Shown here: positions 12,022 to 24,119 of the stretch, in pieces
How the letters are laid out: every line of letters starts with the position of its first letter
How positions within the stretch are numbered: the first letter of the stretch is position 1
DNA from: Isoetes taiwanensis
Lineage: Eukaryota > Streptophyta > Lycopodiopsida > Isoetales > Isoetaceae
Reading direction: 5' to 3'
Assembly (NCBI GenBank): GCA_021234155.1
Contig: JAJEKV010000059.1
Location: 781,844 to 845,843, forward strand
DNA: 64,000 nucleotides
The notes under the pieces: model-generated
Seen by the model: the letters and a program-made list of their open reading frames with translations, nothing else
Told to the model about the DNA's origin: nothing
The model's database searches: none
Translations under genes and position numbers: made by a program

Positions 12022-15000
12022 TTATTTGATGTATCGACTACGTATTAATTGACCAAAATTCTTAAGTATTATAGCAAGAGAAATTAAGTATTTTGGAATC
12101 TGAACAGTCTTCGGTCTTTTGCCATTTGCATCCCATGCATAATGTATGGTATCTAACTTCTCATACCTTGATGGATCTGATGGATTGGGTCGCCAACGTT
12201 TAGTTAAGCAATCTGTATAGTCACAACCAACAGGCATCCACCATGATACATAAATGTGACCATAATTGGTAGACTCTGGATCTAGGATGGCATCTTCTTC
12301 TGTAAAGCCCAACCACGTTGGAGTTTCATCGTCTCCAGGTCGGACTAAAACAAACATACCTTTCGTAACATGTGCATGAGGATCGAACTCATCCATAGGT
12401 AACACTGGACGCCCATCTGCTGGCCCACAATACGTAGGCAAAGGTCTTACAAGCACAGCGGCTTCATCGACCTCTGGAGTAAATGCAGTTTGTAGAGGTT
12501 CTTGCCTTGTACGCAACCAAAAGTTATCATTTTGAGGTCGTCCTAGAGATACATCTTCCAAACACAAAAGAATCTCGTTCCAGTAATCCATAGTTGCTTT
12601 GTACTGTCATGCAAATACATTATCTTCTTGATTTTTGCAGAAGGAATTCCATCATGCTATGTACTTGCTGATGCTATCTGCCAGGCCAGGGAGATCTTTC
12701 AATGTCTTCCTTGGAGGGATATTTTTAGGCACCCCTGTTGGTAACGTTGGCTCACCATTTTCATCCTCCTTCCACATTCTTATTCCTTTTTCTGGAATCC
12801 ACTCTTTATGGGTTGGCCGCATCTTATATTGCATAATGGGCCATTTCCCATCCATTTTAAATCGGAATAGCAATGGGTCGGTATGGCCTGTTAGACGTTG
12901 GTCTTTATCAGGGATATATCCCTTGACAAAGCCTTTCCAATCTGGAACTTCATCCACAAAATATGGAACAGGAGACTTTGCATTGCACTTGCTAAACAAG
13001 TAAAGCAACTCAGGCAAAGTTAGAGCATCCGATGAACTCATTAACGTCGAAACGTTCCCAAACAATGCATCAATATCGTCATGAGTGTGCCCAACCATCA
13101 TGAAGCCAACCTGAATCTCATCGAATACCTTAAACCATGTCAAATAAGAGAGGTAGGAGAACACATATCTATTTTTATTTTGACCCGATGCATTATCCAA
13201 CTATAAGTAGAGATTTCGAGGAAGAGGATTGAAGCCTTCTAAGTAGGCACTAGAAGATGAAGGCATCTTCTCTTGTGTCTGCGCTAGCTTATATGCTGCA
13301 GTGGTCGAGTATCTTTTAGGGCTTGCATCAATTTGCAATCTGTAGTTCTGCTTCCACACAGATCACCACACTTGTCTTCTTCCGGCAACTCAAGATAGTG
13401 TAGGATCCTAGAAAGTGATCCAACATGAAAGTTTGAGTCATCCTTCCAAAGATCAAGAGAGAAATGGCCATAAGCCCGTCCACCATGACCATGTGTCAAT
13501 GCTCCTGTCAAGCTGCTCTTCAAGCGATCTCCTCTCCAAACAGACTTTACAAGATGGTGACTTCTTGGTGTGGGTGTTTTGACCTGATCCATCTTATCAT
13601 GTATTATGCAAAGGTGACTTTCTGGCGAACGATGTGATAATGCACGCCAATGCCAATATTGACTCCTACAGGAACGTTGTTCCAACCTATGTGCTCGCCG
13701 TTGAATTGAAAGGTTGCGTCTCTCCCTTGTATCTTTTGTTCTTTCTAATTTCTGCTTGATGACTACACATATGTTACACTTGGAGAATGCTGTATTTTTG
13801 GCTATGCTGACGTCTGGAAACTCTTTCTTCCAAATATTGTAAAAAGAGGGCAAGGTTACACTCTTTCCTGTCAATTCTTCCACCACGGCACCCACTTCCT
13901 TATGTATGCTCTTCTTATTAAGGATGGAAGGAAGTTTGCGAACATTCTCCCTTATATCATCCTTTCCTTTTTTGCTTCTATGTGGAATGCTCTCTGCATT
14001 CTCACTAATGAAGGTATCAAGCACACTTTCTGTAGCTAGTATCACAGACCATGCTCCGCCCCTTTTCCACCTAACTCGAACCTCTTCCTCCAACTATAAA
14101 ACGTAGACTGAGCAACTCCTAAAGCCACGCGCCATGCGAATTGACAGCACTCCACTCCAGAGACCACTACTTTCGGCCCCGACGCCTGTATAAGTTACAC
14201 TCAACACATAAAAAACAAGCGTAATCCTGGCACTGCTTGATTGAGAATAAAATTCTTTTCTTAAGGCACATACTTGCTCTCGCTCAGTTTTTGACACATT
14301 TGTCCTTGCAAAGATGTTCATTTTGGAGCACTCTTGATTGACTTTGAAGCGCACATCCTCTCCTCCTTGCTATCCCCCTTTGGTTCCCTCTCCCCCGACC
14401 CTCTTCACATATGTATATTTCCTTTTCCTCTTGAATTGCTTCTCAACATCAGCTTCCAAGCACTCAACTTCTAAGTCATCCTGTTCGAGAGCAGCTTGAG
14501 CTTGTAAATGTTGTGAAACTGTCCTACCATCATGGAGCAAAACATCATGGGTCTCCCAGGTTACTAGACTGTTAGCTAGAGGCCTCTCAGCACAAGCATG
14601 ACATGACCTGATATTTTGGTTTCCCGTTGGATCTATTATGTTACCCACTGAAAGCCCGACCTTTGATACACCCAAGAACTCGTCGTCTATAGCATCCCGA
14701 GGATCACTAAAGACTATATTCGCCTCCGAATATTTAGATCCAATGCAGGATTGAAGAATGTAGCATGGCAAACCTAGTAGATCTGTTCTGGAGTAGTAGA
14801 CTGTCTCATCTTCAGGCTTAAACAACCTGAGACCAAGACGGGCAGCTAGATTCTCATGACCTCCAATCTCCTCTACTATCTTGTCTTCTTCATTTGTTGC
14901 TGTGTTGCTTGGTTCACCACAGTGAGCAGTGAAACTGATGTCCGGCGGGCTACTGACAGATGGTGGACTACTAGATGAATCCTTTTCTGAAGAGGGCAAA

Positions 15001-15215
15001 TTGAGGGATGTCGAAGACGTATCTTCACTTGAGGGGCACTCAACATGTTTTACATCCCTCTTAAGCCACTGAATGAATGTGCCTACTGCTTCACCAATGT
15101 TATCTGCCCCTTCGCAGGGGACTGGAAGCTCCGTCGATGGGATCACGGACTCCGTGACCTCAATTGCTACATTTAAAGGATCTATTTCCGTCCCATGAAG
15201 GGTGGTTCTATTCAA
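12022..15215 (-). pseudogene. DUF7869-type transposase-like gene, multi-segment and probably broken
   Basis: Read leftward from ATG at 15215. Segment 1 (15215-14370) holds an acidic, Ser-rich region, the stretch EAVGTFIQWLKRDVKHVEC and a basic KRKRKYTYVK end. Segment 2 (14093-13284) has KCNICVVIKQKLERTKDTRE and HDKMDQVKTPTPRSHH. Segment 3 starts at a clear splice acceptor near 13200 with LDNASGQNKNRYVF and VGHTHDDIDALFGN. Segment 4 (12591-12022) ends the protein. The CxxC-KxxL region, the D-x-MDQ-K motif, DNxxGQNKN and VGHTHDDID in this order are the hallmarks I know from DUF7869 proteins, which are plausibly transposases with acidic catalytic residues. Junctions at 14350-14093 and 13284-13200 may be introns or frameshifts. 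The gene faces away from the ParB/MTase-like gene, with the palindrome-rich region between them. Confidence 0.6.
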
Positions 15216-15881
15216 AATATGGCCCCGGACAACAATTGTCCTTCCGACGAATAGGTTGTACAGGGGAAAATTGAACCTATTTCAATCAAGCAAGGCGACA
15301 CTTTTTAGAACATATGAATTAGACGAAAAATAAGCAATCAACAAGCAAAAATGGCGCCATTTAATACAAAAGAATAAATTTTGGTGTAAATTTGGAGCTA
15401 AATCTCCAAATTTACACCATTTCGACCGTGCACCATTTCAACCGAATGGCGCTATGGCGCCATTTAGACCAATACATCATTTTAGTGGTGTATTTGGAAC
15501 TAAATGGCGCCCTGGTGCCATTTGATCCAAGTGGGTGCCATGGGGCAATTTGGCTTAGCTCCATCACAAAATCTACACGAGGTGCCTATGTTATGCATTC
15601 TTGCTCCCATTGCTGTATATGTGTCAATAAGAGCAGGCATGCATAACATGGGCACCCCATGCCAACTTTGCAATTGAAACCAAGGTTCTTAGTGTAGCAG
15701 TATGAATATCAGCATTTGAACACGCTATACACATGGCAGCAATAGAACATAATTCCTACCAGAAATAGTGGACTTACTTGATATTAGATAGATCCATAGT
15801 GGTATGTACTGGAGCAGTAGATGGAACAGGGAAAACAAGCTGATCCTAGCAGATGAATTCGCAGAGAACTGAGCGCTAAGA

Positions 15882-15958
15882 AGAAAGCCCCAAGAATCAC
15901 CTGGGATTTCTGTGAGCGCCAAGAATCACCTGGGATTTCTGTGAGCGCCAAGAAGAAA
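15882..15958. repeat. short tandem duplication, ~30-bp unit
   Basis: CAAGAATCACCTGGGATTTC followed by TGTGAGCGC is present twice in a row, with a partial third copy. Confidence 0.8.
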
Positions 15959-16334
15959 GCGCCTGACAGCACGCATGCGCCTTGCAAAGTTTCTGCCTAG
16001 GTGCCTGAGAAAAGAAGCGCGCCTTATGCGAGCGACAACCTGAAAACGAAAGCAAAGCGGATTCGAAGCGCCGAACCGTGTAATCTAAAAACGCCCGCAA
16101 GGCGTGCCATGGTCGCTTTAAGAGGGAGAACAACGACAAAGAGGGAGCTTTAAATGCAAAGTACAATTTTAAAAGCGGACGATTCAAATTTAGACAGGTG
16201 GCACTCAAATTTCAATTTACGGGCGGGAATTTTGAATTTTATGTTAATTGCACAGGTGGCAAGTTTTCAAATTACGGGCGGGATTTTTGAATTTTATGTT
16301 CAAATTTGGGTGGGCGGGCATCAGGGCGGGAAAT

Positions 16335-16455
16335 ATTCGAATTTGAAAGTTCAAATTTGAGCGGGCATGGGCGCCTGGACCGCCGCGGGCATGGGCGGGC
16401 ATGGGCGGCTGGGCAGGCATGGGCGCCTGGACCACCACGGGCGCCTGTGGTACAG
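16335..16455. repeat. GC-rich tandem repeat
   Basis: Irregular copies of GGGCATGGGCGCCTGGACC and GGGCATGGGCGG. Frames seen through it on either strand (for example 16367-16825) are products of this composition. Confidence 0.75.
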
Positions 16456-16789
16456 CAGACAGCTAGCGGCCAAAGTTAGTTATGCCTCATTGTTTTTCTG
16501 GAGGACCTCATTTGTTTGTTTCGTTTTTTATTCCAGCTCTCAGCGCCTCGATCTTAGCCGCCAGCGCCCAGTGCCTAGCCGCCAGCGCCTAGCGCCCAGC
16601 GCCTCGAGCAACCCTTTTTCGGCCTCTGGTTTTAGTGTTTTCTGGCGCCATTTCCCTACAGTTCAGCGCCTAACCCCATCAAGCTACACACCAGTTTCCG
16701 GGCCAAAATCAAGGCGCTCGAAATGGAGATCGACAATTCTGGAGCTCCTCAGAATGTGGAGACAGCGGCTAGCGCCCCGCAAGGCACAG

Positions 16790-18169
16790 GTATGTCATCT
16801 ACTTGCATTGTTTCATTTGTTCTAAATGGCGCCACCACGCCATTTAGATATCCTAGCTTACTCTTCGGTCTTGTTATTGGCAAATGGCGCCACCGCGCCA
16901 TTTAAATGCCTGGTAGCTTACTTTAGGAGTCTTGTTGTTGGCAAATGGCGCCATGAGCTTACTTTAGGAGTCTTGTTGTTGGATGCTTGAGCTTACTTTA
17001 GGAGTCTGTTGGTCGCAAATAGCTCTATGGCGCCATTGGATGCCTAGTAGTTTACTTTAGGGTCTTGTTGTTGGCAAATGGCGCCATGGTGCCATTTGTA
17101 TCTGAGTCCAGTCCATAAACACTAATGGAAGCATTCGCATATGCATTAGCTGTAAGAAGCAATCTACCAAGTAAATGGCATGGAGCCATTTGCTTGGTAG
17201 ATTGCTTCTTATTGTGTTGCGTTCTGTAGTGCATTCTCCTATAACGGGTCCGAGCTACTCTCCTTCAAACCATCTTCCTCGAATATTGCGAAGGGGAGGG
17301 GCTCGGACTGGGTGGAGGCCTCTGCGACCAAACCAGGGAAATGCAATCAAACTGCTTCCATGTGTTTATGCACCGGACTCAGATGCATAAACACAGAAGC
17401 ATAAACACAGAAGCATTCACATATGTATTAGCAATATGAACCAATCTACCAACCAAATAGCGCGATCGCGCCATTTGCTTAGTAGATTGCTTCTCATTGT
17501 GTTGCGTTCTGTAGTGCACTCACCTACGAGTCGCAGGTGCCTCGACCAGTCAGAGCCACTCTTCTTCAAACCATCTTCCTCGAATATTGCGAAGGGGAGG
17601 GGCTCGGACTGGGTGGAGGCCTCTGCGACCAAACACAGGGAAATGCATTCGAACAGCTTCCATGTGCTTATGCACTGAACTCAGATGCAAATGGCGCGAT
17701 GGTGCCATTTGCCTAGTCGTCTGGTCTGCCTGCTTGTTAAAACCAGACGTGTAGGCAAATGGCGCCATGCATCAGTCCAGTGAAACACAGAAGCATTCAC
17801 ATATGTATTAGCAATAAGAACCAATCTACCAACCAAATGGCGCCATCGCGCCATTTGCTTGGTAGATTGGTTCTTATTGTGGTGCATTCTGTAGTGCACT
17901 CTCCTACGAGTCGCAGGTGCCTCTACCCAGTCAGAGCCACTCTCTTTCGAACCATCTTCCTCGAATATTGCGAAGGGGAGGGGCTCGGACTGGGTGGAGG
18001 CCTCTGCGACCAAACGCAGGGAAATGCATTCGAACTGCTTCCAAGTGCTTATGCACTGGACTCAGATGCAAATGGCGCCATGGCGCTATTTGGTTGGTAG
18101 ATTAGTCTGCCTGCTTGTTCAAACCAGAGTTACTGATGCCTCTTTGTTACTGATGCCTCTTTGTTGCAG
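16790..18169 (+). other. intron 1 of the ParB/MTase-like gene, filled with palindromes
   Basis: GTATGT donor at 16790 and TTGTTGCAG acceptor ending at 18169. Joining the flanks keeps the reading frame (G|CT then ATG). About ten copies of the AAATGGCGCCATTT-type palindrome lie inside. Confidence 0.55.
17145..18100. repeat. three-unit hairpin repeat inside intron 1
   Basis: Three ~300-380-bp units. Each has a long hairpin with GGCGCC-type centre (17151-17212, 17440-17500, 17816-17878), then TTGCGTTCTGTAGTGCA-type text, then a conserved block CCTCGAATATTGCGAAGGGG followed by AGGGGCTCGGACTGGGTGGA, then ATGCACTGGACTCAGATGCA. In the 17816 unit the arms (AAGAACCAATCTACCAACC-type and its complement) pair for about 28 bases. 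Confidence 0.85.
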
Positions 18170-19921
18170 CTATGTTACGTCCGAAAACACAATTTCAATC
18201 CGACCAGACTATCATGCTGACAGACAGGAACTGGTGCATGGAAATAATGCAGGTGAGTACCTCTGCTCCTACAGGCTCGAAAGGAGACTGCAGAAGAGAG
18301 CTCTGCCTGCTTATAAAGGAGACGGCCCCAGAATCAGCCAGAATTTACCAGCCGGGTATCTTGGTCAACATGAAGATGGTTACCAAGAACGGTCGCGATG
18401 ATTGGATCCGGGTGGTTTGCGAGGATACTATGCAGGAGAGAATAATTGTCTACTATATGGATTGGAAGTTTTATGATCCCACTGTAATGTCTGCTAGTAT
18501 TGCAAATGTAGCTAGTTCGGCGAAGAAGCAAGGCTGGGCACTGCCATCGTACAACAGCTTTGAAGAAGCTGACATCAAAGGTCCACAAGAAATCTTGAGG
18601 GGCTTTATAATTCTTCGCAATCGTATGAACGAGTCGAAAAACTCGCCTTCATTCGTTGTCAAGGCATTAGCCCAGCAGAAACTACCCATCATTGTGGACA
18701 CGGCCTGGCTAAAAACAGTTAGCAGGAAGAAGACAAGACAAACTAAGGAGGTAATGCACCGCAAATTAAAAAAGACTCCTCATCTGCTACTGAGGATGTT
18801 GGCCAGGAAACTGAGGAAGGAAAGGCGGCGGGCAAGGGGAAAGTTAAGAGAAAGGATCACAAAGATCCTGAGAAGGAAAAGAAAGAAAAGAAGGAAAAGA
18901 AGGAAAAGAAAGAGAAGAAGGAAAAGAAAGACAAGGAAAGGGACGGGAAAGGGCAGAAGGAAGGAATGGCGGGACGGGAAAAGGAGGGAAAGGAAGTGGA
19001 GACAGAGGAAATGGAAGAGAAAAAGAAGAAGAAGAAGCACAGGCTAGAGACCTCCTCGAGAAGGATAGGACACCTAAAAAAGCAAAGAAGACAGACTCGC
19101 ACTCCTAGTCCTCGGGCTGGAAGTCCAAGAGACGGGACGGAGAGGAGCCGACGAAAGGTGCCGTAAGTGGTGGTGAAGTTCCTCCAAGCCCATCACATAT
19201 CCAGAGATCAAGGCACACCGCCAAAAGGGTCACCATTCGTGGCCGTGAGCGAAGCTTACATTAAGAATAGCTCAAGACTTGCTCGAGGTGCCCGCGAAAT
19301 CTTAAGGTGGAAAGGTCAGAAGAGGAAAAGACGGCAGAGAATACACTGCAAAAAATCTTTGACCACCTAAAAGATCCGCTTCCTCCGGTATCACATTTAT
19401 AAAAAAGATAAACGTGTTCAGCCTATATGAAGGGCCTGCAAATCTGATATCTAGGCCAAGAAATATGGAGCACGTGAAAACGTTAGTGGAATCCTTTCAA
19501 AGAGACCCACATCCAGTGTTTACTCCCGCGGACGTGATTCCATTTAATCCCCTCACAAGGAAACTGCACCCTTGGAAAACCGAGGATGACCTCATGGGGA
19601 TGCACTATTATATAGTGAATGGCAATCACTCAGTTATGGCTGCTCAGCTTAAAAGACTCGGCACAACAAAGTCCCAAGAGCAAATGTCAAAGATTTATCT
19701 TGAACGGAATTGTCGAGTCTTATCCGCACTAACGAAAGCAAGAATGCCTCGCAGCTCGGGCCAGAAGTCAATGATATCGCTGCGAAGACTATTTTCAAAG
19801 AGCCCTTCATTGATAACATAACCTACCTGCGGTAGCAATATGCTCTATGCGGGAAGCCTGATCCATCGGGACGCGGGCAGTCACGCTCAGAACCATACAA
19901 AGTACATACTGTTGTAATTGT

Positions 19922-19950
19922 TGGCAAGATTAGCAAATGGCGCCGCGGCG
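19922..19950. repeat. isolated copy of palindrome A, between coding segments
   Basis: CAAATGGCGCC/GCGGCGCCATTTG-type palindrome, close to perfect. It lies between coding segments of the ParB/MTase-like gene, probably in another intron. Confidence 0.85.
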
Positions 19951-21665
19951 CCATTTGCTCATTAAATGTCATTCAAGACTAACTTCTTGTTGTTTCCAAG
20001 CCGTTATCTAGTTTTGGTCGGTTACCATGCGTGGTAAGCATCCAAAAGATTTCAACCAGTGGGTCTTCATGCCAGAGGATATTTTTCAGTTATTCATGTC
20101 CCTATGGAACTTGTGGAAATCTGGCAAGCTAAAAGATAACAAGGGACAAACTATTACCTGTAACTGGGCAAAAGAATCTGACTAGTTCAGTCAGACCTAC
20201 CTGAGGTGCATGAGGGGTCTCGACCAATAAGATCGGCCGCTTTTTGTTCCGGTGAAGTGCTGGATGGATCGTCAAGGTCACATTATTATACAGGTAAGCA
20301 GTTCTTTAAGACAAGGGCAAAGACACTACGATCTATATCTTTCTTGAAGAAGGAGATTTTTGAATATGTGAAGGATAATTTTCCGAAGAAGTTCACATCC
20401 TTCGCTGATCTCAGTACTGCCGTGGCGGGCTTCGAGGATACCGACCTGATTTCCATGGCCACCTTGCATAGTAAGTGGGTTGAAGTTGGAGTGACCAAGG
20501 AAGGAGTTTTCGGTAACGTGCCACCTGCCTTGGCAAGATTTATACGCAATGTTGTCTTGCAGAGAGAGGATACTGAAGACTTTCGTTGCGAAGTTGAACT
20601 AACAGATAGCAGGGGGCAAGTTGTTTGCACTCCTGTACCAGTATCCTTGATAGTCCTGGACACTAGAGGCATAACTCCAATGTGGGACAAAACCACACTA
20701 TCTAACTTTTTTAATACAGCTATAAAGAACACCACAACTTTGCAAGGCCAGAGCATAATTTTTTAATTTTATCTGTGTTGGATAATCTGGATTCCAGATC
20801 CAGAGTCTTTATTGGCATGTATGAGGACGAATACCAGAACCCACCTACCACAGGAGTTCAGGAGCCCCATGCACTAGTGTACGCCACTAAAATTCAGGCC
20901 ACTACCAGTGATCCTGTCGATGACATTGACCTCAGATTCTCGTTTGCCGATCATCCTCAAGAACTGCCACCAGTTCCGGTACCTAATGAAGAAGACGTAG
21001 ACGGGGAGACCGAAGCTATGGCCGGGAAGCTCTGCAACAGCAGATTCAGGTACAGTTGGCAAGGCTTGCCAGGGGACGTAATCATGAGAAACCAGCTGGG
21101 GCCTGCCACATGCTCCTATCTCTTGCAGAAAATGGTACTGCCAGGAATAGGAGTGTTTTATTACTTCTCCTGTGGTTCGTTTGGCCGGGCTTCATTGATG
21201 AATAAGAGATTTTGCATTGTGTTCGAAAGTGACCCGGTTAAGCCGGAGTGCCTAAAGGGCATTCTTGGTAGGCTTGACCGCCTCCTGAATCCTATCATCG
21301 CAGCAGTTCCTGTGACAGAGAGACGAGCTACTGTTGTTGAAGAAGCTGTAGATCCACCAAATCCAGTGATACCTGAAGCTCAACCCGATGTGGACTATGA
21401 CGTGATCAAGAATACACAATTCAATCTGGATATTCTTGATGATCCCAATTTTACTGCCATAGCGTTCGAGAGCTTTCAAGGATATCCTATGAGTGCTTCT
21501 TCTAGCCATGGCACTGGCGATGCGGAACCTGATCCTGCTGCATAGCCTGAATTTTTTTTGTGATTATAATGTAAATTGTACAATAATACTTTTGTAAACA
21601 GACTATCTCTTCCGAGTCTTTACCTGTTGTGGCAAATTTATGGATATGCAAATCTATGAATTTAG

Positions 21666-21920
21666 AAATTTTTCCCGGGGGATTCACCTTTATCACATGA
21701 GCATATGCCACCTGCGTGCTTAAGGTGAGAAGAAACACCCCTATATACGTATGTAAAAATGTTAGAAAAATACCCCTTCCATGGAGAAAGTACACTAGAA
21801 TGTCAGTAAGAGGGGGATTTAAACCCCTAGTGTACGTACGAAAACATCGAGAAAAAACCCCCTTCCACACACTCACTAGGTTTATAGAGGTCTTCTGTGT
21901 GAATCCCCCGGGAAATTTTT
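21666..21920. mobile_element. MITE-like inverted-repeat element (~255 bp) in the 3' flank
   Basis: The left end CCCGGGGGATTCAC (21674-21687) is perfectly inverted at 21899-21912, and the match extends outward as an A/T run (AAATTTTT against AAAAATTT). The interior has two related blocks ending in ACCCCTTCC-type text and the motif GGGGGATTTAAACCCCTAG. A target duplication is not obvious. It lies 120 bp after the stop of the MTase-like frame. Confidence 0.6.
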
Positions 21921-21974
21921 ACCGATTTTGTGATCTCATGTTTCTTTAGCTTCATTATATGCACTGTTAGTATT

Positions 21975-22045
21975 TTTAATGGCGCCAATAAATGGCCTTT
22001 TTTTGATGCATTTTTTTGCTAATGGCGCTATATTTGCTCAAAAAA
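21975..22045. repeat. right-hand degenerate copies of palindrome A
   Basis: TAATGGCGCCAATAAATGG and TAATGGCGCTATATTTGC, plus a weaker ATCGCCATAAAATGG. These are the last copies of the motif and may mark the right side of the element. Confidence 0.7.
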
Positions 22046-22311
22046 TCGCCATAAAATGGACTAAAAAGGATTTTCGTCCCTAATTGGAATCACAAAATTT
22101 CTCATTTTAATGAAATTGTGTTTAGAGGGGAAGGAACCCTCGATACCGAGAAAGAAGTTGAATATGTAGCATAATAACAGGGGGTTTTCTTTGTGTTTTT
22201 GTACGCTTTTCACTAAGGTTTTCCTATGATTTCGTGATGTATTCAAATGGATGTACTAATGCGTACATCTAGATCGCACTCATTTCGAGCCATTGGTTTT
22301 AGCCTTTTTTT

Positions 22312-22482
22312 CCAATGGTCAACAACCAATGGCTCACAACAAAAGCCCTTTTTGTGCGCGGGGTGCATAATGGTCAACAACCAATGGCTCACAACAAAAG
22401 CCCTTTTGTGCATGTGGTGCATAATGGTCAACAACCAATGGCTCACAACAAAAGCCCTCTTTTGTGTGTGTGGTGCATAATG
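22312..22482. repeat. tandem repeat, ~60-bp unit, three copies
   Basis: The unit contains AATGGTCAACAACCAATGGC, TCACAACAAAAGCCC and a short TGTG-rich linker with GGTGCATAATGG. Confidence 0.9.
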
Positions 22483-22499
22483 GGCACATGAAGGGCTTG

Positions 22500-24110
22500 A
22501 AGGGCGCATGTAGTGCGCTTTCCCACCCAAGAACACATTGCTTATCATAACTTTTGTTCCAGAGCTCGCTTTGAGATGATTTTTATTATGCTGGAAAGCT
22601 CTCTCCGAGATCTTTTGATAGTGTATGATATGGATATGTTTGGTTGCTATCTATGCTAAAACAGAAATTTTCCGGCCGGGTTTGGTAGGCTTTCACATCC
22701 TACCAAACCGATTAATACAGATTGCGCTTATTGGATATTGTTTTATGGCTCATTCCGAATGAAGCTCGCAAAAAATTACCATGCATTTTTAGATTTTGAG
22801 GCTTCTAGATCCTTGTGCTAACAAGCAAAAAAGTTTTCCACTTTGGTTTCTCACCACAAGAATCCATAGAGGCAAAGGCTGCTGTTAAATTCCAGTTGAA
22901 AAATGTTTGTGTATGGGTGTTGCAAACTTTATGACTTTCAGAATAATGGGATCAATCTGCTCTATCTTTATGGTAACTTTTACTTATGTTCTATTTGTTT
23001 TATTGTGATGAAATTCAAAAGCTACAGGTGATGAAAGCCTCAAATGAATTCTAGTTTTTTTCTGGTTTGAATTCTAAAATTTTTGTCACACTGGGGGGGT
23101 GTGACGTCCCTAAGGCCCCGAAGGGGCCAAAATTTTTTTTTTGCAACACAAACCATTAACATCCAACATATAAAAATTAAATCCCCCAACACATAACAAC
23201 CATTGACATTAACAACCAACACATAACTACCATTGACATTAATTAACACAACCATTAAGTCTAACACATATAATTAAAATCCCCCCTAAACCCCCTTTGG
23301 TTTGGGTGCATATTCACACGGGGGGTGACGTAGGGCAGCGAGAGCTGTTGGATAGGCATATTCACCCCTTATTCCTTAATCTACACCGTACATAAACAGC
23401 AGGAGGAGGATTCCCAACACAACACAGCAAGAAACCGAAATACCAACTGCAGAGCAACCACCGCCATATCTAAAGATACCTCTGCCGGACACATCAATGA
23501 AACAGAAGACCAGAGGTGAGGTGTACATACTAAAATCGAATCAGAAGTACAAGCAGGAGATGACCAAGTATAAAATACATGGCCTTTTATGATGCCTACA
23601 ACACATATTATCAGAAACACAGGGTCAAGTATGTATAAGGAGAAAGACTAACAAAGGATATGGCAAACTTAAGGCCTTCTCCGGAACCGCCAGTCGAAAC
23701 CAAGAAGCCCATGCAACATCGACAAACATTTGTGCATTCGAGCCCTACATGGCTAAGCTAGAATTGCAAGAAAAATTATAAGCTTAGTAGAGCTGGTGTG
23801 TTAAAAACTATGTGTCACCACATCAGCTCCATGTCATCGCAAATTCTTTGCCATTGCCCTTTCTTGGCATAATGGAAACACATAATCGTTGAAGACCCCT
23901 TACCCTCTCATTTCTCTCGCGACATCCATTCCAAAGATCATGGCTTATTGTAGCATTATAGAATATGGAAATCACTTTGATAGTTTGTAGAGTGGTACCC
24001 TTCGTGTGTATACTTCGTCCCCTGTTCAATGAGTGCCACTATAGGGAGAGCAGAAATTATCACCATAAATAATATTTTAAAAAATTATCACCATTAATCA
24101 ATATTTTTCT
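22500..24110. other. intergenic stretch without a supported gene
   Basis: No credible gene. A G-rich motif CACACTGGGGGGGTGTGACG at ~23085 recurs in shorter form at ~23311. Between them lies an AT-rich low-complexity run built from ACCATTGACATTAA and CAACACATAAC. Minus frames at 23381-23620 and 23823-24029 are short and unrecognised. Confidence 0.5.
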
Positions 24111-24119
24111 TTCTTTAAA

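Larger units (their letters stand above)
15347..16940. repeat. palindrome array A, divergent intergenic part
   Basis: Repeated copies of a palindrome built on AAATGGCGCCATTT, usually as two ATGGCGCC half-units facing each other. Clear copies are at about 15350, 15444, 15503, 16823, 16881 and 16942, with partial ones near 15533 and 16640. They lie between the start of the leftward DUF7869 gene (15215) and the start of the rightward gene (16723), and continue into the latter's first intron. Confidence 0.9.
16723..21545 (+). pseudogene. ParB-like plus DNA-methyltransferase-like gene, spliced and frame-broken
   Basis: Exon 1 (16723-16789) encodes MEIDNSGAPQNVETAASAPQ and ends at a good donor (CACAG/GTATGT). 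Intron 1 ends TTGTTGCAG at 18169 and the frame continues in phase. The N-terminal part runs to ~18765. A Lys/Glu-rich region follows (frameshift at an A6 run near 18770 moves it into the frame with repeated EKKEKK). Next is a ParB/sulfiredoxin-like segment at 19414-19720 (VIPFNPLTRKLHPW, HYYIVNGNHSVMAAQ). Segments 20206-20766 and 20775-21545 end in VFYYFSCGSFGRASLMNKRF..CIVFESDP, which resembles SAM-binding motif I of amino-methyltransferases. A DTRGI segment near 20668 may sit where a DPPY motif is expected. ParB and MTase modules are often linked in bacterial and phage systems. In-frame stops and several 1-nt shifts make this copy doubtful as a functional gene. The domain assignments are by eye. 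Confidence 0.5.

Noticed and set aside
16367-16825. 152-codon plus frame
   Set aside because: It reads through GC-rich tandem repeats and overlaps the true exon 1 (16723-16789) in another frame.
18780-19102. Phe/Leu/Ser-rich minus frames
   Set aside because: They are the complement of the Lys/Glu-rich linker (AAGGAAAAGAAG-type text) of the plus-strand gene.
15347-22045. Regular palindromes read as a CRISPR array
   Set aside because: Copies are irregularly spaced, vary in length, lie in plant DNA with introns and mobile genes, and have no unique-spacer pattern or cas genes.
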